64,000 nt of DNA from MPNO01 sp965200535 (GCA_965200535.1 CBDAUF010000001.1:310001-374000), one strand, 5' to 3'; positions 50,940-59,190 are shown, counted from the stretch's first letter. Translations and numbers: made by a program. Notes: a model not told the origin generated them from the sequence alone.

Positions 50940-51863
50940 ATGGATCATTCGGGACTTGAACGCCTTCCGTTCATCGGGGAAGCGGAGATCGCAGGGCTTC
51001 TGGAATGGCCGGCCCTGATCGACTGCGCGGAAAGCGCGCTGATCTCGTTTTCCGCCGGCCGCGTGGTCCAGCCGGTCCGGCAGATGGTTCCGGTTCCGGG
51101 CCGCGATGCGATCATCGCCGCCATGCCGGCGGTGGGCGAAGCGATGGCCGTCAAGGTGGTCACACTCTTTCACGACAATGCTGCCTCGGGCCTCCCGACC
51201 CACCAGGCCGTCATTCTCCTGTTCGACCGGGACAACGGAACCCCGCTCGCGGTGCTCGACGGCCGCCTGATAACCGAGATGCGCACGGCCGCCGCCTCGG
51301 CCGCCGCCGCCCGCGCGCTCGCCGCGCCCGGCCCCTGCGTTGCCGCCATCCTGGGCAGCGGCGTTCAGGCCAGGGCGCATGCACGGGCATTGCGCGCGGT
51401 GCGGACCCTTCGCGAACTCCGCCTGTGGGCGCGCAATCCGGATCGCGGGCGCAGCGCCGCAGACGAGATCGGCGCGGATTTCGTCGCGGACCCAGCAGAC
51501 GCCGTGCGGGGCGCCGATATCGTCGCCTGCACGACATCGGCCACGGAGCCGGTGCTCATGGGGCGCTGGCTCAAGCCCGGCGTCTTCGTGGCCGCCGTGG
51601 GCTGGAATACGCACGACGGCCGCGAACTCGACGACGACGTCATGGCCAACACCGTGATCGTCGAATCCGTCGCGGCCGCGCACGACCAAGCCGGCAATAT
51701 CCGCGGCTCCGGCTGTACCATCCACGCGGAAATCGGCGAGGTCTATGCCGGAACCAAAACTGTCCCCGACGGCGCGACCATAGTCTACGATTCCGTCGGC
51801 ATCGGCATCCTGGACACGGCGGCGGCCAGACTGGTCTATGACCTCCGACAGGGGAGCCGATAA
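50940..51863 (+). CDS. Ornithine cyclodeaminase/mu-crystallin family protein, copy 2
   Basis: 307 residues. The substrate-side segment AVKVVTLFHDNAASGLPTHQ and the DGRLITEMRTAAASAAAAR block are followed by the Rossmann motif AAILGSGVQARAHARAL. VAAVGWNTHDGRELDDDV comes later. The overall order equals that of ornithine cyclodeaminase, alanine dehydrogenase (archaeal type) and ketimine reductase. It is the third gene of the DAO-SDR-cyclodeaminase unit. An imine produced by the DAO-family enzyme could be its substrate, which is inference. It differs clearly from copy 1 at 16.9 kb. Confidence 0.83.
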   Translation: MDHSGLERLPFIGEAEIAGLLEWPALIDCAESALISFSAGRVVQPVRQMVPVPGRDAIIAAMPAVGEAMAVKVVTLFHDNAASGLPTHQAVILLFDRDNGTPLAVLDGRLITEMRTAAASAAAARALAAPGPCVAAILGSGVQARAHARALRAVRTLRELRLWARNPDRGRSAADEIGADFVADPADAVRGADIVACTTSATEPVLMGRWLKPGVFVAAVGWNTHDGRELDDDVMANTVIVESVAAAHDQAGNIRGSGCTIHAEIGEVYAGTKTVPDGATIVYDSVGIGILDTAAARLVYDLRQGSR

Positions 51864-51947
51864 GACCGGTCAGCCGATACAGCCGACTCCTTGTTTATCT
51901 GCGCTTCTCCGATTGAAAAGGCTGTCATGCTCGTTGGTTCCAGCCAC

Positions 51948-51952
51948 AGGAG
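51948..51952 (+). promoter_or_regulatory. Ribosome-binding site that fixes a TTG start
   Basis: AGGAG lies seven bases before TTG 51960. No other start candidate of the HNH gene (TTG 51891, ATG 51927) has such a site, so this decides the start. Confidence 0.65.
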
Positions 51953-51959
51953 TTTTCCC

Positions 51960-52901
51960 TTGACCAACCTGATATTGCTGTACAAGCCGTATTCCCTTTA
52001 TGACGACAGGCCGGAGGAACGTTATCACTTTCCCAACAGACCCTATCTGAAAGCGATGCAGGAGGCGCTACAGAAACCGATCATTTATTATGAACCAAAA
52101 GGCAGCGGCGGCCCGGCGGGGCGGCAAGTTTATTTCGCAGCCGCCCGTATCGATCGCATCGAAATCGATCCGAACCGCCCCGATTGTTCATACGCCTACA
52201 TGGTTGATTATCTTCCGTTCCCACGCCTCGTGCCGCTCAGACGTTCCGATCGTTTGCATTACGAAAGCAAGTTGCGGCAACCCGATGGTTCCACAAACGC
52301 CGGCTTGCGGCAACGTGCCGTGCGCCGCATCGACAGCACAGACTTCCATGCCATTCTCTCCGCAGGCTCGGCCATTTCACCACAACTCTCGGCCGATGGT
52401 GTTTTGCAAGACTCTATGATAGATCCTCTCGAAGGCTTGGCCGAACACCAGGCACCTTACCGTCGGGAGATACCGGCTTCGGGAAATCGAAAGTGGCGCG
52501 ATCCTCTCTTTCGCACCGCAGTTCTGCGCGCCTATCGCTCTCGTTGCGCCTTTACCGATTTGAAAATCATCAATGGAGGCGGTCACGCCGAGGTTGACGC
52601 GGCGCATATCCGGCCGGTGGGCCATAACCACCAAGGAACCGATAGCGTTTGCAACGGGCTGGCGCTGTCGAAGACCGTCCACTGGATGTTCGACCGAGGC
52701 GTCGTCTCGGTCAGCGATGATTACAGAATCCTGGAATCTCCCGGTCGTTTGCCCAACAAGCTTCGCCCGCTGTTCCGTTCAGATGGCATGATTTACTTGC
52801 CTGAGGCAAAGATGGAGCAGCCGCACCCCGCCTATCTGCGATATCACCGTAAGATGTTTGAGAACAACTACGGACGATTCGTACCCTTGTCCGCCGCCTA
52901 A
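51960..52901 (+). CDS. HNH endonuclease with N-terminal PUA/EVE-like domain (putative)
   Basis: 313 residues from TTG 51960. The C-terminal part is an HNH_2-type nuclease: RSRCAFTD near residue 194, then EVDAAHIRPVGHNHQGTD with H216, CNGLALSKTVHWMFDRG with N232 and H241. The N-terminal roughly 100 residues (LILLYKPYSLYDDRPEERYH, then RQVYFAAARIDRIEIDP and AYMVDYLPFPRLVPLR) resemble the PUA/EVE-like reader domains of some restriction-like HNH proteins. That match is by pattern only. The gene is visibly richer in A+T than its neighbours and uses codons such as TTT, ATT and CAA more freely, so it was probably acquired. No methyltransferase is adjacent. It could be a modification-dependent restriction enzyme. 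Confidence 0.8.
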   Translation: MTNLILLYKPYSLYDDRPEERYHFPNRPYLKAMQEALQKPIIYYEPKGSGGPAGRQVYFAAARIDRIEIDPNRPDCSYAYMVDYLPFPRLVPLRRSDRLHYESKLRQPDGSTNAGLRQRAVRRIDSTDFHAILSAGSAISPQLSADGVLQDSMIDPLEGLAEHQAPYRREIPASGNRKWRDPLFRTAVLRAYRSRCAFTDLKIINGGGHAEVDAAHIRPVGHNHQGTDSVCNGLALSKTVHWMFDRGVVSVSDDYRILESPGRLPNKLRPLFRSDGMIYLPEAKMEQPHPAYLRYHRKMFENNYGRFVPLSAA

Positions 52902-52926
52902 ACCAGTCCTTTCCGAGGCGGTGTTC

Positions 52927-53652
52927 CTATCCCGGCAGATATGCCGCGAATTGTTTTTCGACGCTTTTCGGATCGGCGGCGAGGCCCTGGGAAACGCCGT
53001 CGGCGACAACGCCGGGATAGATGTCTTCCGTACCGGCCTCGACCGCGTCGAGCGCGGCGTTGGCGACATCCGCCGGCTCTTCCAGCGGCGGCGGGTTCAT
53101 GTCGCCCATCCGGGTGTTGATTGCGCCCGGCATGACCGCGACCACCAGCGTGCCCTGGGCCGCCAGTTCGGCGCGCACGCCGTGGGTCAGCGAGAGCGCC
53201 GCCGCCTTCGACGCGCAGTAGGTCCCGATCATCGGCAGATTCACCCGGCTCAGGATCGACAGGATGTTGACGATTGCGCCTCCGCCGTTGCCGCCCAGTA
53301 CGGGACCGAACCGCCGGCACATTTCCATGGTGCCGAAGAAGTTGACCTCCATCTCGTCGCGCGCGTTCTGCCGGGCGGCGTCAGCGGAAATGGGCTGGTT
53401 GTGGTTCACGCCTGCATTGTTGATCAGCAGGTTGACATCGCCGCACGCCGCCGCCGCCGCTGCGACCGCCTCGTGGTCGGTCACGTCGAGCGCGACCGGC
53501 CGCACGCGCGCGTCCGGCGCCTCGTATCCGTCGGTCGAGCGCATGGCCGCGTAGACCCTGGCGGCGTTCCTGTCCAGCAGCGCACGGACGAGAGCCGCTC
53601 CGACACCGCGGTTGGCGCCGGTGACCAGCGCCACACTGTCTTTCACATTCAT
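52927..53652 (-). CDS. SDR-family oxidoreductase, possible separate translation from internal ATG
   Basis: 241 residues if translated on its own from ATG 53652 (MNVKDSVALVTGANRGVG). This ATG has GGGAGA about 10 bases upstream and sits exactly where SDR proteins begin, so it probably was, or still is, an independent cistron. Cofactor motif TGANRGVG, then NNAGVNHN, the catalytic NILSILSRV serine, YCASKAA (YxxxK), and the C-terminal substrate lid GAINTRMGDMNPPP. The beta2 end (YAAMRSTDG) suggests NADP(H). The substrate is unknown. The gene is convergent with the HNH nuclease, 25 bases apart. Confidence 0.55.
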   Translation of the reverse strand: MNVKDSVALVTGANRGVGAALVRALLDRNAARVYAAMRSTDGYEAPDARVRPVALDVTDHEAVAAAAAACGDVNLLINNAGVNHNQPISADAARQNARDEMEVNFFGTMEMCRRFGPVLGGNGGGAIVNILSILSRVNLPMIGTYCASKAAALSLTHGVRAELAAQGTLVVAVMPGAINTRMGDMNPPPLEEPADVANAALDAVEAGTEDIYPGVVADGVSQGLAADPKSVEKQFAAYLPG

Positions 53653-54507
53653 GATCGGTTTTTCTCCCAGTTCGTTTTCCGCCGTCCGGGCAACCCAGTC
53701 CGGATCGACATCGGGCAACGGGATCGCCTTCAGCAGACGGCTTGTATACGGGTGCCGGGGCGCCGCAAAGATCGCCGCACAATCGCCCTGTTCGACCGCC
53801 CGGCCGTCCAGCATAACCATGACCCGGTCGCACACGGCGCGCACGACGGAAAGGTCATGGCTGATGAAGACCAGTGCAAGGCCGAGGTCTCGCCGCAATT
53901 CCCGCAGCAGGGCGAGGATCTGCGCCTGGCTCGAAACATCGAGGCCCGAAACGATCTCGTCGGCGACGACCAGCTGCGGCCGCAGGGCGATGGCCCGTGC
54001 GATGCCGACGCGCTGGCGCTCGCCCCCCGACAGTTCGTGGGGATAACGCGTGCCGTGGACCGGGCGCAGGGCGACCCTCTCCAGCAGCATATCCACCTGC
54101 CTGCGCATCTCGGTCGCCGTGACCGCGCGCCGGTGGAGGCGCAGCGGCTGGCCGACGATCCGGACCACGCGGTGCCGCGGGTTGAGCGCGGATTGCGGAT
54201 CCTGAAATATCATCTGGAAACGGGCGCGCATCGGGCGTAGCCGCTCCTCCGGCAGGTCGGCGATATCCTGCCCGTCGAACACGAGACGGCCCGCCGTCGG
54301 CCTGTGCAGACGGACAAGGGTGCGGCCCAAGCTGGTCTTGCCGGAACCGCTCTCGCCGACAACGCCCAACGCATCGCCGGGGGCGAGCGAAAGATCGATT
54401 CCGTGCAGGATATGGACCGGCGGTGCGGCGCCGAACGGCGGCTTGCGGCTGAAGTCGGGCAACGACAGGCATAGCCCGGATGCTTCGAGGAGCATGGGCT
54501 CAGCCAT
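52927..54507 (-). CDS. Dpp/Opp-type ABC ATPase reading in frame into an SDR (fusion)
   Basis: 526 codons without a stop, covering two known proteins. Residues 1 to about 280 are a DppF/OppF ATPase with Walker A GESGSGKT at 51-58, MIFQDPQSALNPRHRV, the LSGGERQRVGIARAIA signature, Walker B VVADEIVSGLD (E after D), and the HPYTSRLLKAIPLPD C-terminal segment. From Met286 a complete SDR follows with TGANRGVG, NNAG and YCASKAA. At the junction the minus strand reads GGGAGAAAAACCGATCATG. Removing one A from the run of five would end the ATPase at a TGA overlapping the SDR ATG (ATGA), the same arrangement as the other junctions here. So this is either a true fusion, a homopolymer error, or a slippage site. 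The start 54507 overlaps the upstream ATPase by eight bases. Confidence 0.8.
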   Translation of the reverse strand: MAEPMLLEASGLCLSLPDFSRKPPFGAAPPVHILHGIDLSLAPGDALGVVGESGSGKTSLGRTLVRLHRPTAGRLVFDGQDIADLPEERLRPMRARFQMIFQDPQSALNPRHRVVRIVGQPLRLHRRAVTATEMRRQVDMLLERVALRPVHGTRYPHELSGGERQRVGIARAIALRPQLVVADEIVSGLDVSSQAQILALLRELRRDLGLALVFISHDLSVVRAVCDRVMVMLDGRAVEQGDCAAIFAAPRHPYTSRLLKAIPLPDVDPDWVARTAENELGEKPIMNVKDSVALVTGANRGVGAALVRALLDRNAARVYAAMRSTDGYEAPDARVRPVALDVTDHEAVAAAAAACGDVNLLINNAGVNHNQPISADAARQNARDEMEVNFFGTMEMCRRFGPVLGGNGGGAIVNILSILSRVNLPMIGTYCASKAAALSLTHGVRAELAAQGTLVVAVMPGAINTRMGDMNPPPLEEPADVANAALDAVEAGTEDIYPGVVADGVSQGLAADPKSVEKQFAAYLPG

Positions 54508-55420
54508 CGCCGCCGCGCGCTGCATCGTAGGCCAGCGCCTCCCTGTCGAGCCGCGCAGACAAGGCCTCGGGCACCGGCCGCAACAGGTCGCCGGGCCTGT
54601 CGTGGCGCGGCATTGCCGCCATCAGCGCCCGGGTGTAGTCGTGGCGCGGCGCTTCCACGATCCGGCGGGTCTCCCCGGATTCCAGCACCCGTCCGCCATG
54701 CAAGACCGTCACCCGGTCGCAGACCTTGGCGACAACGCCCAGATCGTGGGTGACGAACAGGATCGATGCGCCGTCCTGCGCCTGCATTTCCTTGATGAGC
54801 GCGAGAACCTGACGCTGCACCGTTACGTCCAGCGCAGTCGTCGGTTCGTCCGCAACAATCAGCTCGGGGCGGCAGGCGAAAGCGATGGCAATCAGCACGC
54901 GCTGGCGCATGCCGCCCGACAGTTCGTGCGGATACTGGCGCGCAACCCGTTCGGGCGCGCGCATACGGACCTCGCCGAGTAATTCCAGCGACCGGGCTCT
55001 CGCAGCAGCCCGATCCATCCGCAGATGCAGGCGCAGCACATCGGCGACCTGTCCGCCGATCCGCCGGGCCGGGTTCAGCGACGTCATCGGATCCTGCGGG
55101 ATCAGGCCGAGCCCTCGGCCCATCAGGCGCCGCCGATCCGAGTCCGGAAGCCGGGTGATATCGCGGCCGCCGAACCGGACCTCTCCGCGGACGATGCGTG
55201 CACGAGACGGCTGGATGCCCAGGATGACCTTGCCGATCATGGTTTTGCCCGCACCGGACTCGCCGACCAGCCCGTGCGCCTCGCCGGGTGCGATATCCAG
55301 CGATACGCCGCGCAGGATCGGGGTATCGCGGCGCCGGTCGGCGATCGTCAGATCCAGATCGCGAACCGACAGGACGGTGCTGTCGAGGCGCGGATCGTGT
55401 TGCTGGATCGGGGCGGTCAT
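54500..55420 (-). CDS. Dpp/Opp-type ABC importer ATPase (DppD-like)
   Basis: 306 residues. Walker A GESGAGKT is at 53-60; then LIPQDPMTSLNPARRI, the signature LSGGMRQRVLIAIAFA, Walker B LIVADEPTTALD, and the switch histidine in FVTHDLGVVA. The C-terminus of peptide ATPases (APRHDYTRALMAAMPR) is present. It powers a peptide/opine/nickel-type importer together with the ATPase of the fusion gene. Its ATG overlaps the permease stop by four bases. The cysteines that form a C-terminal iron-sulfur site in some DppD proteins are not seen. Confidence 0.92.
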   Translation of the reverse strand: MTAPIQQHDPRLDSTVLSVRDLDLTIADRRRDTPILRGVSLDIAPGEAHGLVGESGAGKTMIGKVILGIQPSRARIVRGEVRFGGRDITRLPDSDRRRLMGRGLGLIPQDPMTSLNPARRIGGQVADVLRLHLRMDRAAARARSLELLGEVRMRAPERVARQYPHELSGGMRQRVLIAIAFACRPELIVADEPTTALDVTVQRQVLALIKEMQAQDGASILFVTHDLGVVAKVCDRVTVLHGGRVLESGETRRIVEAPRHDYTRALMAAMPRHDRPGDLLRPVPEALSARLDREALAYDAARGGDG

Positions 55421-56307
55421 CTGCGCATTGCGGGGTCCAGCGCGTCCTTCAGTCCGTCGCCCAGCGCGTTGAGCGCCAGCACCATCGCGACGACGCAGAA
55501 GATGGGCAGGATCATCAGCCAGGGCGCCTGGTTCACGTATTTCCTGCCGTCGGCAATCATGCCGCCCCAGGTCGGGAAATCGGACGCCAGCGACAGGTTC
55601 ACATAGCTCAGGATCGCCTCCACGATAACGGCGATCCCCATTTCGAGGGTGAACAGGACAATCAGCAAAGGCAGGACGTTGGGAAGGATTTCACGCCACA
55701 GGATGGCAAAGCGGCCGAGGCCCACGGTCACCGCTGAAGCCACGTAATCCTGGCTCTTCTGGGCCATCGTCTCCGCCCGCACGACCCGGCAGAACCGGGT
55801 CCAATCGATGACGGCGATCGCGACGATGACGGAATGGAGACCCGTCCCCATCACCGCAACGAGGACGATCGACAGCAGAACCGCCGGAAAGGCCATCCAG
55901 ATATCGACGAGGCGGGAAATGACGATATCGGCCCAGCCGCCGAAATAGCCGGCCAGCAGACCGAGCGCCGTGCCCAGAACACCGGCCGCCGTGGCGGCCG
56001 CGATGGCAACAAAGAGGGCGATGCGGGCGCCATACACCAGCCGGGACAGGATATCGCGGCCCAGATTGTCGGCGCCCAGCGGGTAGCCGGGCTCTGCCCC
56101 GTCGGACCAGAAAGGCGGGGAGTACTGGAGCATCAGATCCTGCTCGACCGGGTCGCGGGGCGCCAGCAGCGGCGCGAAGACCGCGGCGCAGGCGAACAGC
56201 AGCAGCACCGTTCCCCCCAGCACAACGCGGCGGTTCGCCAACATCCTGCGAACCGCACCGCCGGACGCGCGGGATAGCTGCGCGTCGGAGACCGCCGCCT
56301 CAGCCAT
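55417..56307 (-). CDS. Dpp/Opp-type ABC importer permease (DppC-like)
   Basis: 296 residues from ATG 56307, which overlaps the DppB-like stop by eight bases. The first membrane segment is VVLGGTVLLLFACAAVFAPLL, cited as VVLGGTVLLLFACAAVF. The DppC hallmark PLGADNLGRDILSRLVYGAR follows. The cytoplasmic EAA loop is around ILWREILPNVLPLLIVL. It has about six membrane segments and forms the translocation pore with DppB. An ATG nine codons earlier exists but adds unconserved residues. Confidence 0.92.
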   Translation of the reverse strand: MAEAAVSDAQLSRASGGAVRRMLANRRVVLGGTVLLLFACAAVFAPLLAPRDPVEQDLMLQYSPPFWSDGAEPGYPLGADNLGRDILSRLVYGARIALFVAIAAATAAGVLGTALGLLAGYFGGWADIVISRLVDIWMAFPAVLLSIVLVAVMGTGLHSVIVAIAVIDWTRFCRVVRAETMAQKSQDYVASAVTVGLGRFAILWREILPNVLPLLIVLFTLEMGIAVIVEAILSYVNLSLASDFPTWGGMIADGRKYVNQAPWLMILPIFCVVAMVLALNALGDGLKDALDPAMRR

Positions 56308-57310
56308 GGCGCAGTCTCGGGTTGAGAAGCGCATAGCTCATATCGACTAGCAGGTTGATAACGATGAACAGCACCGCAAAGGTCAGAACCAGCCCCTGGA
56401 TCAACGGCAGGTCGCGGTTGATGACCGCGTCGATCGCCATGTTGCCGATGCCGGGATAGGAGAAGATCTTCTCCACCAGCACCGTCCCGCCGACCAGGAA
56501 GGTGAACTGGACCCCGGTCAGCGTCACTGTGGGCACCAGCGCGTTGCGCAGGGCCTCGCGGCACACGATGCGCGCCCGGGAAAACCCCTTGGCCCGGGCC
56601 ATCAGAATGTAATCCTGGGTCATGGCTTCGGCGATCGAGGCCTTGAGCACCCTGGCAACGATCGCCGCCAGCGGCAGCGCCAGGGCAGCGGCCGGCAGGA
56701 ACGCGTGCAGCAATACCGAGCCAAGCGCGTCGAAGCGCAGGCGCACCAAGCTCTCGATCAACAGAAAGCCGGTTGCCCCGCGGAAGGCGACGTCGTGGTC
56801 GATCCGGCCGGAGATCGGCACGCCATCCAGCGCAAAAACGACAACGAACAAGATGAACAGCAGCGCCCACAGGAAGTCCGGGATCGCCAGGACGAACCCG
56901 GCCGCGCCGTCCACCGCAGCTTCGCCGAACCGGCCCCGCCAGTAGGCGCCGGCAAGGGCGAGGGCGGTACCCAGCCCGACGGCCAGCAACATGGCGGCGA
57001 GACACAGTTCGATCGTCACCGGAAGGCGGCCCAGCACCAGTTCCACAACGTCCTGGCGCATGGAGATCGAAGTGCCGAAATCGCCGCTGGCGAGGTCGCG
57101 CAGATAGTAGAGGAACTGGACCGGGATGCTTTCGTCGAGGCCGTAGAGCCGGCGCAGTTCGGCGATGTCCTGGGCCGTCGCGCCCGGCCCGATCAACATG
57201 GCGATCGGATCGCCCGGCACCACCCTCAGCAGTACGAACACGATCGCCGCCACGCCGAACAGCGTCGGGATCGCGAGAAGCAGCCTGCGCAGCAGGTAGG
57301 ACCAGGACAT
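56300..57310 (-). CDS. Dpp/Opp-type ABC importer permease (DppB-like)
   Basis: 336 residues. It starts MSWSYLLRRLLLAIPTLFGV, the typical DppB N-terminal membrane segment. The VVPGDPIAMLIGP and LDESIPVQFLYYLRDLASGD stretches follow, then FGTSISMRQDVVELVLGRLP. An EAA loop lies near REALRNALVPTVTLTGVQ, followed by FSYPGIGNMAIDAV. It has about six membrane segments. The gene is 120 bases downstream of the binding-protein gene, with a strong hairpin between them, and overlaps the next permease. Confidence 0.93.
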   Translation of the reverse strand: MSWSYLLRRLLLAIPTLFGVAAIVFVLLRVVPGDPIAMLIGPGATAQDIAELRRLYGLDESIPVQFLYYLRDLASGDFGTSISMRQDVVELVLGRLPVTIELCLAAMLLAVGLGTALALAGAYWRGRFGEAAVDGAAGFVLAIPDFLWALLFILFVVVFALDGVPISGRIDHDVAFRGATGFLLIESLVRLRFDALGSVLLHAFLPAAALALPLAAIVARVLKASIAEAMTQDYILMARAKGFSRARIVCREALRNALVPTVTLTGVQFTFLVGGTVLVEKIFSYPGIGNMAIDAVINRDLPLIQGLVLTFAVLFIVINLLVDMSYALLNPRLRHG

Positions 57311-57369
57311 GGGCCTGCCGTTTCAGCCCGGACGATGCGCCACCGCGATACGGACGGCCCGGGTAAAGC

Positions 57370-57406
57370 CGCCGGTCCGCCGACGGAGGCGTGCGTCGGA
57401 CCGGCG
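57370..57406 (-). promoter_or_regulatory. Intercistronic hairpin between binding-protein and permease genes
   Basis: CGCCGGTCCG (57370-57379) pairs perfectly with CGGACCGGCG (57397-57406). Inside it CCGACG (57380-57385) can also pair with CGTCGG (57394-57399) in an alternative fold. There is no T run in either direction. In ABC importer operons such stem-loops often leave the binding-protein mRNA more abundant than the permease mRNA through partial termination or protection from 3' decay. That role is inferred. Confidence 0.5.
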
Positions 57407-57430
57407 ATGGTTCATCGGCAGCGGCCGGGG

Positions 57431-58966
57431 CTAACCCCGCGAAATCGCGTGCGGCAGGACGAAGTTCGCGAAATGGCCCTTGAATCCGAGCCCCTTCTTG
57501 AACACCACCGGCTGAACCTGCTGGTACAGCGGAAAGACGTAGGCCTTTTCCGCGATGTATCGGTTCACCTTCTGCCAGCCTTCGATGCGCTTGGCCTCGT
57601 CCTTTTCTCCCCAAAGCGGGCCCATCATGCCGTCCAGGTCGTCGGTATCCCAGGTCGAGTGCGGCGACGGGCCGAACATCGCGTGCCCGGTCGAGGTGGC
57701 GGGATCGCCGATGGAATTGCCCCAGTTGTAAAAGGCTGCCGGCGCCAGCTTGTCCTGGGCGCGCAACTCGAAATGCTTGGCGACCTCGTAGACCTCGATC
57801 TCGGCCTGGATGCCGACCTTGCGCCACATGCCGACGATCGCCTGAATCACTTCGTAATCCTTGGCGATATAGCCCCGCGTGGTCTGGATCTTGAAGGTGA
57901 CCGGCTTCTCGCGCGAATAGCCGGACTTGGCGAGCAGCGCCGCTGCGCCCTCGGGATCGTACGGTGTCTTCACCCCCCGGTCGAAGCCGGCGTAGGGCGG
58001 CGCCAGCAGGGTTTCTATGGGCACGCCGTAACCGCGCAGCAGGCGGTCGACAATCGCCTTCTTGTCGACCGCCATCACGGCCGCCTTGCGCACATTGATA
58101 TCGGTCATCGGAGCGACATCGTTGAAGAAGATCATCGCGATGTCGGAAACCGGGGTCGCGACTCCCTGCAGGCCGGCTTTCGCCTTCAGCCGATCGTATT
58201 CCTCGAACGGGATATTGAGGGTGAGGTCTGACCGGCCGCTTTCGATTTCGGCGATGCGCGCCGCCGGGTCGGTCACGAACTTGAACACCACGGTCTTGAA
58301 GGCCGGCGCGCCGCCCCAATAGTGGGGGTTCGCCTTCATGTGCACGAAGGAGCCGCGCTGGAACTCATCCACCGCATAGGGGCCCGAGCCCATCGGCTGT
58401 TTCTCGAAACCGGCCTTTCCGACCTTGTCGTAATGGTGCGCCGGCAAGACATAGGCGGTGAGGAACGCCATCCACTTGAACAGGTCCGGCATATATTGCT
58501 TGACGTCGCCCGTGATGACGTTGCCATCGGCCTTGAGATTGGCGATCGACCCCCAGACAAAGGATACCGGGTTGCCGGTCTTCTGATCGGCGACGCGCTG
58601 GAGGTTCCAGATAATGTCTTGCGGCGTGATGGGTTTGCCATCCTGCCATCTGGCGCCGTCGCGCAGGACCATGCGTATTTTCGTCTTGCTGTCGTCCGTC
58701 CAGCCCCATTCGGTCAACAGGCCCGGCCGGAAACTCAGGTCCGGATTCTGGTCGACATACTGGTCGAATACGCATTTGTAGATCGACATGAGCTGCGGGT
58801 TGACGGAAGACAGGCCCGTCGTCGGATCCCACGCAGGCAGCGGCACGTGATAGGCGATGGTCAGGGTGTCGCCGATGGCGGCTGCCGCTGCGCGGTTGAA
58901 CAGCAAGGCGCTCACGCCGGCGGCGGCGGCCGTATGCAGGAACTGCCTGCGGTCAAGATGAATCAT
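57431..58966 (-). CDS. ABC importer substrate-binding protein, family 5 (DppA/OppA-like), Tat signal
   Basis: 511 residues. The N-terminus DRRQFLHTAAAAGVSALLF has a twin-arginine motif and a hydrophobic segment ending near RAAAA, so it is probably exported folded to the periplasm. The mature part is of the extracellular solute-binding family 5 with WDPTTGLSSVNPQLMSIY, then RMVLRDGARWQDGKPITPQD (diagnostic), MGSGPYAVDEF and NPHYWGGAPAFKTVVF. Ligands in the family are peptides, opines, nickel, haem or glycosides. The ligand is not predictable here. It leads the dppBCD-like genes. GGGAGA precedes the ATG. Confidence 0.92.
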   Translation of the reverse strand: MIHLDRRQFLHTAAAAGVSALLFNRAAAAAIGDTLTIAYHVPLPAWDPTTGLSSVNPQLMSIYKCVFDQYVDQNPDLSFRPGLLTEWGWTDDSKTKIRMVLRDGARWQDGKPITPQDIIWNLQRVADQKTGNPVSFVWGSIANLKADGNVITGDVKQYMPDLFKWMAFLTAYVLPAHHYDKVGKAGFEKQPMGSGPYAVDEFQRGSFVHMKANPHYWGGAPAFKTVVFKFVTDPAARIAEIESGRSDLTLNIPFEEYDRLKAKAGLQGVATPVSDIAMIFFNDVAPMTDINVRKAAVMAVDKKAIVDRLLRGYGVPIETLLAPPYAGFDRGVKTPYDPEGAAALLAKSGYSREKPVTFKIQTTRGYIAKDYEVIQAIVGMWRKVGIQAEIEVYEVAKHFELRAQDKLAPAAFYNWGNSIGDPATSTGHAMFGPSPHSTWDTDDLDGMMGPLWGEKDEAKRIEGWQKVNRYIAEKAYVFPLYQQVQPVVFKKGLGFKGHFANFVLPHAISRG

Positions 58967-59089
58967 GGTCGTCTCCCGCTATAGACGCTCGGCCGGTTCC
59001 GGCGGCTTCTGCCGCGGCCGGACGGTCCCCGGCCCCCGGAGCGGGAGCGCAGGCGTTCCCGACGCCCCGCCAAAGCCTGCGGAACGCGG

Positions 59090-59118
59090 ATCATAACCCG
59101 CCAGGCGGCCGGTGGCGA
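59090..59118 (-). promoter_or_regulatory. Putative sigma70-type promoter of the ABC importer operon
   Basis: On the minus strand TCGCCA (59118-59113) is 17 bases from TATGAT (59095-59090), about 125 bases upstream of the binding-protein start codon. The -10 box matches the consensus in five of six positions and the -35 box in four. The spacer is GC-rich and partly palindromic. Confidence 0.35.
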
Positions 59119-59167
59119 GAGCGCGAGTCCGAAGAGCGGAAAGCCCGGACACCGATGCGCGGCAGGC

Positions 59168-59188
59168 CGTGCGCGGCGGCAGCGCACG
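59168..59188 (-). terminator. Hairpin directly after xdhB
   Basis: CGTGCGC (59168-59174) pairs with GCGCACG (59182-59188) around a seven-base loop. On the minus strand it begins two bases after the xdhB stop codon. No T run follows, so termination may be partial. It separates xdhAB from the putative promoter of the ABC importer. Confidence 0.4.
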
Positions 59189-59190
59189 CT

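Noticed and set aside
56335..58319. Large minus-strand frame of 728 codons opposite no gene but overlapping the binding protein and permease genes
   Set aside because: Same-strand, wrong-frame shadow of two well-supported transporter genes.
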